Part shown: one piece after another, positions 16,255 to 25,677 of the stretch | How the letters are laid out: the number at the start of each line of letters is the position of its first letter | How positions within the stretch are numbered: position 1 is the stretch's first letter | NCBI GenBank assembly: GCA_003134965.1 | Contig: PLDA01000003.1 | Location: forward strand, 941,565-1,005,564 | From: Vulcanimicrobium winogradskyi | GTDB taxonomy: Bacteria > Vulcanimicrobiota > Vulcanimicrobiia > Vulcanimicrobiales > Vulcanimicrobiaceae | Reading direction: 5' to 3' | Length of the DNA: 64,000 nt | Notes under the pieces: model-generated | What the model saw: only the letters and a program-made list of their open reading frames with translations | What the model was told of the DNA's origin: nothing | The model's database searches: none | Program-made: the position numbers and the translations under genes

Positions 16255-17145
16255 GTGTCGCAATTTTGGGCGTTCGTCAGGCTCACGCGCCCGGTTTTTC
16301 TGTACGGCGGCTTCGCGGGGATCGCGCTCGGCGCCGCGGTGGCGGCGTGGTCGGGACGACGGCTCGACCTTGCGACCTACGCCTGGGCGCAGGGGCTCGT
16401 CACCGCTTTTCACTTGATGGCTCACTATTCGAACGAGTATTTCGATCGTGGGTGCGACGCCGGCGGCCGGCGCACCGCATGGACAGGCGGCAGCGGCGTG
16501 CTCGTCGCCGGCGACCTGGCGGGACGCGTCGCGCTGATCGCGGCATTGGTCTGCGCTGCGCTCGGCCTCGCCGCGAGCGCCCGTTTCGCGCTCGCCGGAA
16601 ATGCAACGGTCGCGTTCCTCGGCGTCGCGATCCTCGTCCTCGCCTGGTGCTACTCGGCGCCGCCGGTGCGATTCGCGGCGCGCAGCTTGGGCGAGCTCGA
16701 CACCGCGCTCATCGTGGCGGTGCTGGTACCATTCGCCGGCTACGCGGCGTTCGCCGGACGCATCGACGACCCGATCCTGACCGCCGTGTTCGCGCCGGCG
16801 GCCGCGATGTTCGCGATGATGCTCTGCGTCGAACTGCCCGACGCGGCGAGCGACGCCGCCGCCGGGAAGCGCACCTTGGTCGTCGCTTGGGGGCCGGCTC
16901 GCGCGTGGCAGCTGACATCGCTGGCCGTGATCGTCGCCGGGGCGACAGCCGGCGGCACGGCCCTGCGCATGCAGGCGGGGCCGGCGATCCTCACGCTGGC
17001 CCCGGCCGCCGTAGCAGCGTTCATGCTGGTCCGGCGCGCGAGCGGCGACCCGCGCCCGGCCTCGATGGCGTTCTGGGGCGTGATCTTCTACGCGACGCTC
17101 GTCACCGGGCTCGCCGCACTCTACGCGCTCCTCGCCGCACGCTGA
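16255..17145 (+). CDS. UbiA-family prenyltransferase
   Basis: Membrane enzyme that transfers a polyprenyl chain onto an aromatic acceptor (quinone, menaquinone or haem type), 296 aa with about eight hydrophobic helices. The first Asp-rich motif is present as NEYFDRGCD (residues about 61-69) and the second as DAASDAAAGKRT. Features do not decide between MenA and other UbiA members: no menaquinone genes are adjacent. The start is a GTG at 16255; no strong ribosome site. Confidence 0.85.
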   Translation: MSQFWAFVRLTRPVFLYGGFAGIALGAAVAAWSGRRLDLATYAWAQGLVTAFHLMAHYSNEYFDRGCDAGGRRTAWTGGSGVLVAGDLAGRVALIAALVCAALGLAASARFALAGNATVAFLGVAILVLAWCYSAPPVRFAARSLGELDTALIVAVLVPFAGYAAFAGRIDDPILTAVFAPAAAMFAMMLCVELPDAASDAAAGKRTLVVAWGPARAWQLTSLAVIVAGATAGGTALRMQAGPAILTLAPAAVAAFMLVRRASGDPRPASMAFWGVIFYATLVTGLAALYALLAAR

Positions 17146-17204
17146 GCGGCCCGCCGACCGGCGTCGTTGCGCGCGGCGCTCTTCGCGGCGCACAATGGTC
17201 CCGG

Positions 17205-17223
17205 TCCTGAGCTTGTCGAAGGG
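17205..17223 (-). repeat. Dispersed intergenic repeat, copy 2 (inverted)
   Basis: TCCTGAGCTTGTCGAAGGG is the reverse complement of the repeat core at 16203. It lies 41 bp upstream of the aldolase start. Together with copy 1 it flanks the UbiA gene in inverted orientation. Confidence 0.7.
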
Positions 17224-17263
17224 CGACGGGCCGACCCAATCAACGCCAAGGGGAACCGACAGG

Positions 17264-18169
17264 ATGCTTGCTTCGATTCGCCGGCCCACGTTCGAGGACC
17301 TCAACCTCTCGACCGGCAAGCGCGCCCGCCTCTCCACCATGATGTACGGCCACGGCCCGGGCAACGGGACCCTGATGCTGCTGCCGATCGACCAGGGCCT
17401 CGAGCACGGGCCGATCGACTTCTTCGACAACCCCGACGCGCTCGACACCGACTGGGTCCTGCGGCTCGCGGTCGCGGGAAACTTCTCCGGGATCGCCTAT
17501 CACATCGGCCTCGCCGAGAAGTACCACAAGCAGTACGCCGGACGTGTTCCGCTCGTGCTCAAGGTGAACGGGAAAACGAACGTTCCGCCCGACGACGCGT
17601 CGTTCAGCCCGCTGACCTCGAGCGTCGAGGACGCGGTGCGGCTCGGTGCGAGCGCCGTCGGCTACACGATCTACGTCGGCTCGCCCGCCCAAGACCGCGA
17701 CCTACAGCAGGCCAACGACGTGCGCCGCGACTGCGAGAAGTACGGTATGCCGCTGATCACTTGGGCGTATCCGCGCGGCTCAGCGGTGAAGGCGAAAGGC
17801 GGCCAGGACTCGCTCTATGCGGTCGACTACGCGGCGCGCGTCGCGTGCGAGATCGGCGCCGACATCGTCAAGCTCAACGTGCCGCACTCCGAAGAAGCCG
17901 CGGCCGCATCTCCCAAACCGTACAACGGCCTGGCGATGCCCGAGCTCGAGGGTCTCCGCAAAGTCGTGAAGTCGGCGGGACGCACGCTGGTGCTCGTCTC
18001 CGGCGGCTCGAAGCTCAGCGACGACGACACCCTGCACAAGGCGCGGTTGGCGATGGAATCCGGCTGCGTCGGCCTCATCTTCGGCCGCAACATGTGGCAG
18101 CGCAAATGGGACGACGCGCTCGCGATGGCCGGACGGATGCACGACCTGATGAAGGAGTTCGGACAATAG
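17264..18169 (+). CDS. fbaB: Class I fructose-bisphosphate aldolase, DhnA/FbaB type
   Basis: Cleaves fructose 1,6-bisphosphate by a Schiff-base mechanism in glycolysis/gluconeogenesis. 301 aa, and the start at ATG 17264 has AAGGGGA about 9 nt upstream. The Schiff-base lysine is K203 in ADIVKLNVP. The phosphate-binding region reads LVLVSGGSK, then GLIFGRNMWQR. DHQG-like PIDQGLEHGPIDFF near the N-terminus is typical of the archaeal-type family. The NifU-like gene follows after 2 bp. Confidence 0.9.
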   Translation: MLASIRRPTFEDLNLSTGKRARLSTMMYGHGPGNGTLMLLPIDQGLEHGPIDFFDNPDALDTDWVLRLAVAGNFSGIAYHIGLAEKYHKQYAGRVPLVLKVNGKTNVPPDDASFSPLTSSVEDAVRLGASAVGYTIYVGSPAQDRDLQQANDVRRDCEKYGMPLITWAYPRGSAVKAKGGQDSLYAVDYAARVACEIGADIVKLNVPHSEEAAAASPKPYNGLAMPELEGLRKVVKSAGRTLVLVSGGSKLSDDDTLHKARLAMESGCVGLIFGRNMWQRKWDDALAMAGRMHDLMKEFGQ

Positions 18170-18171
18170 TC

Positions 18172-18405
18172 ATGGCGACGGCGACGGTCGAAGAGCGCAT
18201 CGAGGCGGCGCTCGACCGTATCCGGCCGGCGATCCGCCGCGACGGTGGCGACGTCTGGCTGATCAAGGTCGAAGACGGCGTCGCGTACGTGCAGATGATC
18301 GGCGCGTGCGGCGGCTGCCCCGCGTCCAACGCGACGCTCAAAGGCGGCATCGAAGCCGTCGTCCGCGAGGACGTCCCCGAGATCCGCGCCGTCGAACAGG
18401 TGTAA
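18172..18405 (+). CDS. NifU-like C-terminal Fe-S scaffold protein, 77 aa
   Basis: Stand-alone NifU C-terminal (Nfu) domain that binds a labile Fe-S cluster through CxxC (GACGGCPASNATLKGGIE, cysteines about 45 and 48). The opening EERIEAALDRIRPAIRRDGG is the family signature. Length is typical for the single-domain form. It is two bases after the aldolase stop, so probably co-transcribed, although the functions are unrelated. Confidence 0.92.
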   Translation: MATATVEERIEAALDRIRPAIRRDGGDVWLIKVEDGVAYVQMIGACGGCPASNATLKGGIEAVVREDVPEIRAVEQV

Positions 18406-18411
18406 CGGCCG

Positions 18412-19578
18412 TCAGACGCGCGCCCGCCGGAGCGGCCGCGCGGTCTCTTCGAGCCGGTACTCAGAACGCCGGAGCTCGCGGCTATACCGCCGGAACGCGG
18501 GCGCGTCGACGAAACCTGCCGCGCCGGGGAGCAGCCGCACGACGAGCCATGCGCAGGTGCCGCCGACGACGATCACCGTCAGCGGATCGAAGCGCAGGAG
18601 CGGCGAGAGGAACAACAGTGGTGCCACGAGGGCGAGCCCGAACAGCAGCCGCGTGCGGTACGGTTCGGCGAGCGCGGCCGCGGTGAAGCCGATCATCGGG
18701 AGCGCGAGCACGGCGTCGTACGCCCACGCATGCGGGCTCAGCGCGAGGCCGGCCAGGCAGGCGGCGCTGCCCGCCTCGACCGCCGTCGCTCGCCGCAGCG
18801 CGACCGCGACGGCGGCGGCCGCGAGCACGACGATCGCGATGGTGACCGCGCTGCCGAGACCCGCCCGCGCGAGCTGTCCCGGGAGGCCGATCGCGAACGC
18901 ACCGTTCACGCCCAGATCGCCGCTTGCGAACCGCGCGATGAGCCGCAGCCAGGCCGCCGGCCACGCCCAGTCGCCGCCCGCCGCGGGCACACCGAGCAGG
19001 AACCATCCGAGCGCGATCGCGCCCACGACGCCGAGCTCGCGCAGTCGTCCGCGGAGCACCAGCAGGCCGATGAACGGCAGCGCGTACGTCGGCTTGTAGA
19101 GCAGAAAGCCGATCGGCACCGCGGTCAGCGCGACGGAGCGCGTGGCCATCCCGGCGATCGACAGCTGCGCCAGCAGCAAACCGAACGGCGCATTCTGGCC
19201 GATGATCCCGGCAGCATACACGACCGGCGGCCACAGCACGAACGTCGCGACCGACGTCGCGCGCGGCAGCGCGTAGGTGCGCGACGCGACGACCCCCGCC
19301 GTCGCCGCGCACCCGAGCATCACCACGATGTTCACCACGAAGCTCGCGGCGAGCGGCACCGCGACGAACGGGACCATCGCCCACGCGGCGCCCGGGAGGT
19401 AGAAGAACGCTTGCCACGCCTGCGGTGGATCGAGCAACGCATGGCTCCCCACCAGCGAACCAGCCGCGACGAACACTTGCCAGTCGCCGCCGTGATGCGC
19501 GATCGACCACGGCGCGGCGCTCAGGATCAGCGCCGCGAAGGCAATGGACCACACCCACAGCACCGCGCGCAGCATCAC
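18412..19578 (-). CDS. GT87-type (DUF2029) polyprenol-linked glycosyltransferase
   Basis: Integral membrane protein, 388 aa with about ten helices. The first outer loop has the GT-C acidic residue in GGDWQVFVAAGSLV, the usual GT87 pattern D-[WF]-x-V-[FY]-x-x-A-G. Family members move mannose or similar sugars from polyprenyl-phosphate carriers outside the membrane. It overlaps the acyltransferase gene by ATGA and is the last gene of an operon that begins with Tad pilus genes, which suggests a role in modifying the pilus or a linked surface glycan. Confidence 0.75.
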   Translation of the reverse strand: MMLRAVLWVWSIAFAALILSAAPWSIAHHGGDWQVFVAAGSLVGSHALLDPPQAWQAFFYLPGAAWAMVPFVAVPLAASFVVNIVVMLGCAATAGVVASRTYALPRATSVATFVLWPPVVYAAGIIGQNAPFGLLLAQLSIAGMATRSVALTAVPIGFLLYKPTYALPFIGLLVLRGRLRELGVVGAIALGWFLLGVPAAGGDWAWPAAWLRLIARFASGDLGVNGAFAIGLPGQLARAGLGSAVTIAIVVLAAAAVAVALRRATAVEAGSAACLAGLALSPHAWAYDAVLALPMIGFTAAALAEPYRTRLLFGLALVAPLLFLSPLLRFDPLTVIVVGGTCAWLVVRLLPGAAGFVDAPAFRRYSRELRRSEYRLEETARPLRRARV

Positions 19579-20702
19579 GTCTCGGCCGCCAGCGGATAGG
19601 CGGCGCGCGCGCGTTTCTGCGACGGGTTGCGCAGCAGCAACTCGCGTACGCGCCGCCGCATCGGCTGCTCGACGCCGTGGTAGAGTGCGAAGCTCAGTGC
19701 GAGCGTCGCACCGAACGCAAGCGGCAGCACGAACGGGCGATCCCAGCCGGCGCGCTCGGCGACCATGACGACCGCAAGGTGGCAGAGATAGAACGCGAAG
19801 CTGATCTCACCAAGCCGCACCGGCACGGGATGCGACAAGACGCGCGAGAGCGCACCGCCCTGGCGCGCGAACACGAAGATGACCGCCGCCCATGCCGGCA
19901 TCACCCACGCCGAGAAGCGCACGGAGAGGGGGACGAACGGGGAGACGTACACCAGCAGGCACACCGCCGCGAGCGCGAGGATCTCCAGGCTCGTCGCCCG
20001 CAGCGGCCAGCGCTTGCGTGCGTCGCTGTGAACGAACGCGATTCCGAGCATCATCCCGACCACGAACTCGACCAGGCGGCTGGGCGGAAACACGTACCAC
20101 CGCCAGTCGTCGACCGCCGCCTCCTGCGGCCAGAGCACCGCGAGCTGGACGAACCACAACGCGGCGGCGCACAGGAGCACGCGATGCGGGGGCACCGCAC
20201 GAAACGCGCGCAGCAAGCCGTACGCCAGCAGCGGGAACGCGGCATAGAAGAACGCTTCGACCGAGATGCTCCACGCCGGCCCGTTCGCACCGAAGTAGAT
20301 CGGCCCGACCGGTATCCAACTCTGGACGAGCGCTGCTTGCGCGGCGATCGCCTGCAGCCGCGTCGGCGCGCCGGCACCGTTCCAGAGCGGGCTCGTCCCG
20401 AGCGCGACGAGGCCCGCGATCGCAAGCGGCATCGTCGCGAGGTGGAGCGGATAGATCCGCGCGATCCGCGCGGCATAGAACGCGCGGACCGCGCCGGCCC
20501 GAAGACGACCGCGGAAGCTGCCGTGGTAGCTATACGTCAGGATGAAGCCGGAGAGCAGAAAGAAGAATGCGACGCCGAGGTAGCCGAACGAGAACATCAC
20601 CGAGATGCGGCGCGTCGGAACACAGTGCCACGAGAAGACGAGGAGCGCCGCAACGAACCGCAACGAGGTCAGCGGGAGCAGCGCGCCTCGCGGCTCCGTC
20701 AT
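19575..20702 (-). CDS. Acyltransferase family 3 membrane protein
   Basis: OafA/NolL-type O-acyltransferase that places acetyl or other acyl groups on sugars, 375 aa with about ten helices. The start at ATG 20702 overlaps the preceding gene by ATGA; the longer open frame behind it is not coding. The N-terminus reads LTSLRFVAALLVFSWHC (RFxAAxxVxxxH pattern), followed by GVAFFFLLSGFILTYSY and RIARIYPLH. Family histidine and RxxR elements are intact. A basic C-terminal tail follows the last helix. Confidence 0.88.
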   Translation of the reverse strand: MTEPRGALLPLTSLRFVAALLVFSWHCVPTRRISVMFSFGYLGVAFFFLLSGFILTYSYHGSFRGRLRAGAVRAFYAARIARIYPLHLATMPLAIAGLVALGTSPLWNGAGAPTRLQAIAAQAALVQSWIPVGPIYFGANGPAWSISVEAFFYAAFPLLAYGLLRAFRAVPPHRVLLCAAALWFVQLAVLWPQEAAVDDWRWYVFPPSRLVEFVVGMMLGIAFVHSDARKRWPLRATSLEILALAAVCLLVYVSPFVPLSVRFSAWVMPAWAAVIFVFARQGGALSRVLSHPVPVRLGEISFAFYLCHLAVVMVAERAGWDRPFVLPLAFGATLALSFALYHGVEQPMRRRVRELLLRNPSQKRARAAYPLAAET

Positions 20703-22141
20703 CGCAGCGCTTCGGCGAGCACGGGCGGGCGTACGTAGAGCTCGGAGACGCGGTCGGTCGCGATGCGCCGCCACGTGCCGCCCCGTTCGGCGAGCAAGCT
20801 GTCGAGCGCGCCGTTCCGGCGCACGAGCACGGCATCGATCCGCTCGGCGTCGAGAATCGACGCCCAGCCGCGGTTGCCGTCGATGACCTCCCGGTACTCG
20901 CGCCACACGCGCGCAGGATACGGATCGCAGCGGCCGTCCATGAAGAACCGTACCGGCTCGTTCAGAAAGACGCTGCACCACGCGAAGTCCTCGCAGAACA
21001 CGCGCGGCGGCGTCCTCGACTCGGCGAGCAGCACTCGCGCGGTGCCCAGCGGGAGGCCCTCGCCCGCGAACGGAGCATAGCGCCACGTCGCGCCGCTCAC
21101 GGCGGCGCCGCACACGACGGTTGCGGCCAGCGTCGCCCATGCAAACGCGCCGGTCCCGCGCGCCGCCACCGGTGCACGCGCTCGGCTGCGTGGGATCGCC
21201 GCGAGTGCGATCGGCGCGGCGACGATCGCGAACACCGGGACGTTCCTGACCGCCCCGAACAACAGCACGGCGAACGCGACCGCGACGAGTCGGTCGCGCA
21301 GCGGCGTGCGCGCGCCGAACACCGCCAGCAGCAGCACGATCGGCAGCGCTCCGGCGACGAACGCCGGGTTGCCCGCGCTGGTCGCGCCCCACTCGCTGAT
21401 CGACGCGCGGATCGGGCTCGTGAGCAGGGCCGCGGCGTACCGCGCCAAGTCGAGCCCGAACGGCGTCGCCAGCGTCGCAGCGGCACAGGCGATCGCGAGG
21501 GCGGTGCTGCGGCGCACCGCCGCCGACCACGCGCGTTCGCGCAGCGCCGCCCCGAGCGCGAACAGCGCGGCGAGAACCGGCGCCAGGAACGCGCTCGCGT
21601 GCAGGTTCGCCCAGACGACGGTGACCGGAACGGCGGCCCAGGCCCCGGGGCCTTCGAGTTCGAGCAGCCACGTGACGCTCGCGAGACAGGCCCAGCCCAG
21701 CACCTGAGCGCGCGCGCCGAACGACTGCATCGCCGCGAGCGCGCACAGCAGCACGGCGACCGACGCACTCGCGTCGGAGACGCCGCGCCGGCGAGCGCGC
21801 AGCACGACCGTGGCGAGGACGACGCCGAACGCTAGCGCGCACAGCAGCGGTACGGCCCAGCTCGCGCCGCGCGCGCTCGTCCACGCCAATGCGGTCGAGA
21901 ACAGCCACTCGTGCGGCGTCCACGGAGCCCCGTCCGCGGCGAACGTCTCCGGACCGAGCGCCCGCGGGATCGCGTGCTCGTGCAGCACGCGTTCGCCGAG
22001 CCAGCGCTGCCAGAGCAGATCGCCGTCACCGCGCGGCAAACGCAGGGCCAGCGCGGCGAACCAGCCGACGACGAGCACGCAGCACGCCCACGGCAACAGC
22101 GCCGCGGGCCGGATGCGCCCGCGGGCCGGACCGGTGTTCAC
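20699..22141 (-). CDS. Polytopic membrane protein, GT-C-like, 480 aa
   Basis: About ten hydrophobic helices followed by a soluble C-terminal domain of about 120 residues (VLLAESRTPPRVFCEDFAWC through VSELYVRPP). After the first helix, a loop with acidic GDGDLLWQRW and later WTPHEWLFSTALAW resembles the first periplasmic loop of GT-C transferases such as ArnT/PMT, hence the tentative class. GTG start overlaps the GT87 gene stop. Could instead be a non-catalytic partner. Flanked by GT87 and acyltransferase genes in one operon. Confidence 0.6.
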   Translation of the reverse strand: MNTGPARGRIRPAALLPWACCVLVVGWFAALALRLPRGDGDLLWQRWLGERVLHEHAIPRALGPETFAADGAPWTPHEWLFSTALAWTSARGASWAVPLLCALAFGVVLATVVLRARRRGVSDASASVAVLLCALAAMQSFGARAQVLGWACLASVTWLLELEGPGAWAAVPVTVVWANLHASAFLAPVLAALFALGAALRERAWSAAVRRSTALAIACAAATLATPFGLDLARYAAALLTSPIRASISEWGATSAGNPAFVAGALPIVLLLAVFGARTPLRDRLVAVAFAVLLFGAVRNVPVFAIVAAPIALAAIPRSRARAPVAARGTGAFAWATLAATVVCGAAVSGATWRYAPFAGEGLPLGTARVLLAESRTPPRVFCEDFAWCSVFLNEPVRFFMDGRCDPYPARVWREYREVIDGNRGWASILDAERIDAVLVRRNGALDSLLAERGGTWRRIATDRVSELYVRPPVLAEALR

Positions 22142-23556
22142 GGTGCGCTGCCCACGGGAAGGGCGGCGAGAGGCGCGCGCACGCGGCGCAGCGCGTCACC
22201 GTATGCGACCGCCGCGATCGCGACCAAGCCGCACGCGAGGCCGGCGAAGGTCGGCAGGCGCAGCCACTGCATCATCGCAGAGGGCCGCATCAGCGCCGCG
22301 CGCGAGAATTCGCCCCAGCTCAACTCTGCCAGCGCGTCCGGAGGGTACACGTGCGGTACGAAGTGCACGGGCGCGGGACCGAGTCCCAGCGCCGCCAGCA
22401 CGACGACCGAGCACACGACGCCCGCGGCGCCGATGGCGAAAACGATCCCGGCGCGGCGCCCGAGCGTCAGGCCGCCGAGCCCGCCGGCGAGCAGCGGCGC
22501 GAACCCGGCCAGCACGCTCGATCCCATCACGTTCCAGGGGATCATGGCGAGCGCCAGGCCGGCGATCGCCGGCGCTCGCACCCGCGGATCGCGCACCGCG
22601 ACGTAGAGGATCGCCGGAAACGCGACCGCGATCTGCTGGAAGTGCACGTGCACGCCGCCGAACACGGCGAACGCCGGCGGCACGATCACCATGACCGCCG
22701 CGTCGCCGGTCAGAGCCCGAAGCCGGTTCGCGACGACGACCCCGAGGACCAGCATCGCCGCGAACTCCACCTCGCCCCAGCGCACCGCCGCCGAGATCGA
22801 CACGCCGAGCGACGTGAGGAGCGAGGTCAGGCTGAACTGCCACTCGTAGGCATTGGCGAGCGCATGCGCGGGTACGACGTCGCGCACGTATGCGATGAAC
22901 GCCGGCAGGCCGACCGCGCCGGCGCTCGCGAGGGCCAGGCCGGCCCCGCACAGCAGCAGCGGGAGGCGCGTGCGCGGAACGGCCGCCAGCATTCCGACGA
23001 TCGCGGCGAGCGCGACGTGCGGTTCGATGCTCGCCAGCGCGACGCAGGCCGACGCCGCGATCCAATGCCCGCGACGGGCGAGCAGCGCGGCGCCGCCTAG
23101 CGCGGCGAAGACGAACGGCATCGGCTGGCCGACGTAGTACGTCACCGTCGCGGTGATCGCCGCCAGCGAAAGATTCAGCATCGCGCTCGAAGCGCCGGTG
23201 ACGCGCTGCAGCAGCGCGACCGCGAGCGTCATCGACGCGATCATCAGCGCACCGTAGCACAGCGCGGCGAGCGGGAACGGCAGCAGCGCGAACGGGACGA
23301 ACAGCAGCAGCGCATACGGCGGCAGCGGCGCGGGGAGCGCGACCGGCCGCAGGAACGCCGGTTCCGCGGGCGGTCCCGCCGTCGCCTCACAGCTGCGCAG
23401 CGGCTCTTCGAGGTACGGATTTGCGCCGTGCGCGATCGCGCTTCCGGCGCAGTAGAACGCGCGGAAGTCCCCCATGAGATACGTCTGGCCGGCGGGCGGG
23501 TTGAGCGCGATCATCACCGCCAGCAGCGCCGGGGCGATGAACCACGTCCAACGCAC
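22138..23556 (-). CDS. GT87-type (DUF2029) glycosyltransferase, 472 aa
   Basis: The GTG at 23556 (VRWTWFIAPALLAV) is chosen because GGTGGGAG lies 5 nt upstream; longer readings run into the pilus gene. The first outer loop has MGDFRAFYCAGSAIAHGANP, the GT87 pattern D-F-x-x-[FY]-Y-x-A-G with NPY. About eleven helices follow. It lies 14 bp downstream of a TadE-like gene and overlaps the next gene by GTGA, so it is part of the Tad minus-strand operon. Likely a polyprenyl-phosphate-sugar-dependent transferase. Confidence 0.8.
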   Translation of the reverse strand: MRWTWFIAPALLAVMIALNPPAGQTYLMGDFRAFYCAGSAIAHGANPYLEEPLRSCEATAGPPAEPAFLRPVALPAPLPPYALLLFVPFALLPFPLAALCYGALMIASMTLAVALLQRVTGASSAMLNLSLAAITATVTYYVGQPMPFVFAALGGAALLARRGHWIAASACVALASIEPHVALAAIVGMLAAVPRTRLPLLLCGAGLALASAGAVGLPAFIAYVRDVVPAHALANAYEWQFSLTSLLTSLGVSISAAVRWGEVEFAAMLVLGVVVANRLRALTGDAAVMVIVPPAFAVFGGVHVHFQQIAVAFPAILYVAVRDPRVRAPAIAGLALAMIPWNVMGSSVLAGFAPLLAGGLGGLTLGRRAGIVFAIGAAGVVCSVVVLAALGLGPAPVHFVPHVYPPDALAELSWGEFSRAALMRPSAMMQWLRLPTFAGLACGLVAIAAVAYGDALRRVRAPLAALPVGSAP

Positions 23557-23570
23557 GTTCGCTCCCACCT

Positions 23571-23999
23571 TTACTGCGCGATCACGATCTGCGACGTGCT
23601 CGACATCGTCATCGTGAAGTTGGGCAGCACCGGGATGATGAACCGGAACGGGTACGACGCCTGCACCGCGACGATGCAGCCCGGCCCCTGATTCGCGGGA
23701 TCGCTGCAACCGCCGGAGCTCGTCCAGGTCGTCGTCACGGCCAAGGAGTTCGGGTCGATCCCCGGCGCGAGTCCGCGCACGTACGTCTGGATCGTGTCCG
23801 TCGTCGCCGGGCAGCCGGAGACCGTACACGTGGAGCCTCGCACCATCGCATAGCGCGTCCCCGACCGCGCCGCGTTGGCGACCAGATGATAGGTGTAGAG
23901 TGCGCGCCCGAAGTCGATGATGCCGAGCATCAGCGTCAGCGTGGCCGCGCTCACGAGGGCGAACTCCACCAGCGCGTTTCCCCGCTCGCGCGCGCTCAT
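23571..23999 (-). CDS. TadE-like pseudopilin, 142 aa
   Basis: Minor pilin-like protein of the Tad/Flp pilus. Just after a short basic leader it has the prepilin peptidase site G/NALVEF with Glu at +5, followed by a hydrophobic segment ALVSAATLTLMLGIIDFGRA. The extracytoplasmic part contains four cysteines (CTVSGC, GGC, GPGC) that may form disulfides. It begins at ATG 23999 overlapping the preceding pseudopilin gene by ATGA. Confidence 0.85.
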   Translation of the reverse strand: MSARERGNALVEFALVSAATLTLMLGIIDFGRALYTYHLVANAARSGTRYAMVRGSTCTVSGCPATTDTIQTYVRGLAPGIDPNSLAVTTTWTSSGGCSDPANQGPGCIVAVQASYPFRFIIPVLPNFTMTMSSTSQIVIAQ

Positions 24000-24454
24000 T
24001 GCGCGACGCGCATCGTCGCGCGGCTGGTGATCGTCTGGCTCGCCGGCACGGCCGGGAAATGCAGGATCGACGTAAAGGTTCCGGTCGCGTCGACCTGGAC
24101 GAACACCAGCCGGTGACTGGTGCCGCAATCGGTCGGCAAGCACGTCGACGACGTGCCGTCCGCGCAGCGGCAGAACTGGACGGCGGTCGCGCTGAGCCCC
24201 GTGATGTTCTGCGCGTCGTTCCGCGCCGCCGCCGCCATGCCGGTCAGGTCCGCGGCGGTCCCCAGGTTCTGCGCGCCGTACTGAGCGCCCGACCGCGCGG
24301 CGTTGGCGACCACAATGCTGTACTGCGCGAAGCGGCCCACTTCGATCAGGCCGATCAAGAGGAGCACCAGGAGCGGCGCGATGACCGCCAGCTCCGCGAT
24401 CGCGGATCCGGAGTCCGCGCGCGCCAGCCGGCGGAGCCCCTGCGCGGTCATCAT
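23996..24454 (-). CDS. TadE-like pseudopilin, 152 aa
   Basis: Second minor pilin-like gene of the pair. Leader MMTAQGLRRLARADSG precedes the cleavage site G/SAIAEL with Glu at +5, then helix AVIAPLLVLLLIGLIEVGRF. The exported part has a Cys cluster (CRCADGTSSTCLPTDC). ATG 24454 overlaps the TadG-like gene stop; the adjacent ATG at 24451 is an alternative start. TadE and TadF are often paired like this; I do not assign which is which. Confidence 0.85.
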   Translation of the reverse strand: MMTAQGLRRLARADSGSAIAELAVIAPLLVLLLIGLIEVGRFAQYSIVVANAARSGAQYGAQNLGTAADLTGMAAAARNDAQNITGLSATAVQFCRCADGTSSTCLPTDCGTSHRLVFVQVDATGTFTSILHFPAVPASQTITSRATMRVAQ

Positions 24455-25647
24455 TCCGCCAGCGTGCCGTGGCCGGTGCGCTGCAGGCCGCCCGACGCGG
24501 GAACGGTGATGCCGCCGCCGTTCATGCGGATCGACTTGGCGACGAGCAGCGTGACCGACGGAAGTTGTCCGTTGAACGTGAAGTCGCACGACGGCGCGTA
24601 GAATCCGCCGGTGAGGTCGACCGTGCCGGCCGCGCCGTTCTTGGTGAAGCTGCCGGTATTGCCGGGAGCCTGGTAATACACCATCCCGGCCGTCGGGCCG
24701 GTGGTCGGCGCCGACAGGATCACGTTGACGTTACCGTTGTATGTCAAGCCGCCGGTGCCGCCGTTGTAGATCGTGACGCCGCTGCCGGTGATGTCGCCGC
24801 TCGTCATCCCTTGGTCGAGGACGAACAGCCCCGGCGAGAGCGTCAGCGAGCCGCTGAGCGGGACGCAGTACTCGCCCGGCGGGAGCGGGTTCGCGGCCGG
24901 GAACGGCTGACAGCCGCTATGGAGGATGCCGGGGTGATTCAGCGTCAGGTCGGCGAGATACGCGCAGCCGGCGATCGTCTGACACGGGTCGCTCACCGGG
25001 ACGCTCTTCATCGGCTGCGCCAGCGGGTAGGATCCACCGCCCGGACCATCCCCGACGTACCCGATGGTGACCGCATCGACGTTGGCTTGTCCGGTGACCA
25101 CCAGATCCTGGTTGGTGATGAGGCCACACGTCGGCGCCGTGATCCCGCCCCGGCCGCCGCCGCGCAAGTCGATGTCGCCCGCCAGCGCGTAGATGCAGTA
25201 GATGCCGTTCGTGTTGAGGAGGGCGACCGCACGAACGCTGATCCATTGCTGCATTCCGAAGACGCCGTTGAAGAAACTCGGCAGCTTCTTTCGGATGACC
25301 ACCTCGACGCCTTGCGCGTTGCCGCTGTACGCCCCAGCCGCCGGCGGGTTGTTGACGGTGACGGCGACGCTGGCGCCGCCATCGTCGGTGAAGCCGTTCG
25401 CACTCGCGTCGCTCGCCGCCGCGGCGGCGACGTCGGCGGCGGCTGGGTACGCAAGTTCACCGGCGCCTGCAATCGCGGCGCTGTCGGCCGCCGACTGCGC
25501 GAGACGCTGCTGATACCGCCAGTAGCCGACGTCGACCGCGAGCGCCGCCGCCCCAAAGAGAACGACGAGCGCGAGGGCGAAGAGCGGCAGAACCTGTCCC
25601 CGTTCTCCCGAGCGCGGCCGGTACGTGCGCATCGAATCGGCATCCAT
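24451..25647 (-). CDS. TadG-like pilus assembly protein, 398 aa
   Basis: The N-terminus resembles a pseudopilin (RSGERGQVLPLFALALVVLFG), but the residue at +5 after the Gly is Leu, not Glu, so peptidase cleavage is doubtful. The helix is followed by YWRYQQRLAQSAADSAAIAG, typical of the TadG/putative Flp-assembly family. The rest is a long Gly/Thr/Asn-rich exported domain of beta character. GGAAGGAG lies 9 nt before the ATG at 25647. First of a run of overlapping genes behind the secretin. Confidence 0.85.
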   Translation of the reverse strand: MDADSMRTYRPRSGERGQVLPLFALALVVLFGAAALAVDVGYWRYQQRLAQSAADSAAIAGAGELAYPAAADVAAAAASDASANGFTDDGGASVAVTVNNPPAAGAYSGNAQGVEVVIRKKLPSFFNGVFGMQQWISVRAVALLNTNGIYCIYALAGDIDLRGGGRGGITAPTCGLITNQDLVVTGQANVDAVTIGYVGDGPGGGSYPLAQPMKSVPVSDPCQTIAGCAYLADLTLNHPGILHSGCQPFPAANPLPPGEYCVPLSGSLTLSPGLFVLDQGMTSGDITGSGVTIYNGGTGGLTYNGNVNVILSAPTTGPTAGMVYYQAPGNTGSFTKNGAAGTVDLTGGFYAPSCDFTFNGQLPSVTLLVAKSIRMNGGGITVPASGGLQRTGHGTLAE

Positions 25648-25677
25648 CGCTGACGTCTCCTTCCGGCGGGCGGTCTC

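Noticed and set aside
20703..21923. Upstream extension of the acyltransferase frame to 782 codons
   Set aside because: The extra part is antiparallel-frame noise over the GT-C-like gene. The acyltransferase family starts at the ATG at 20702, which overlaps that gene's stop.
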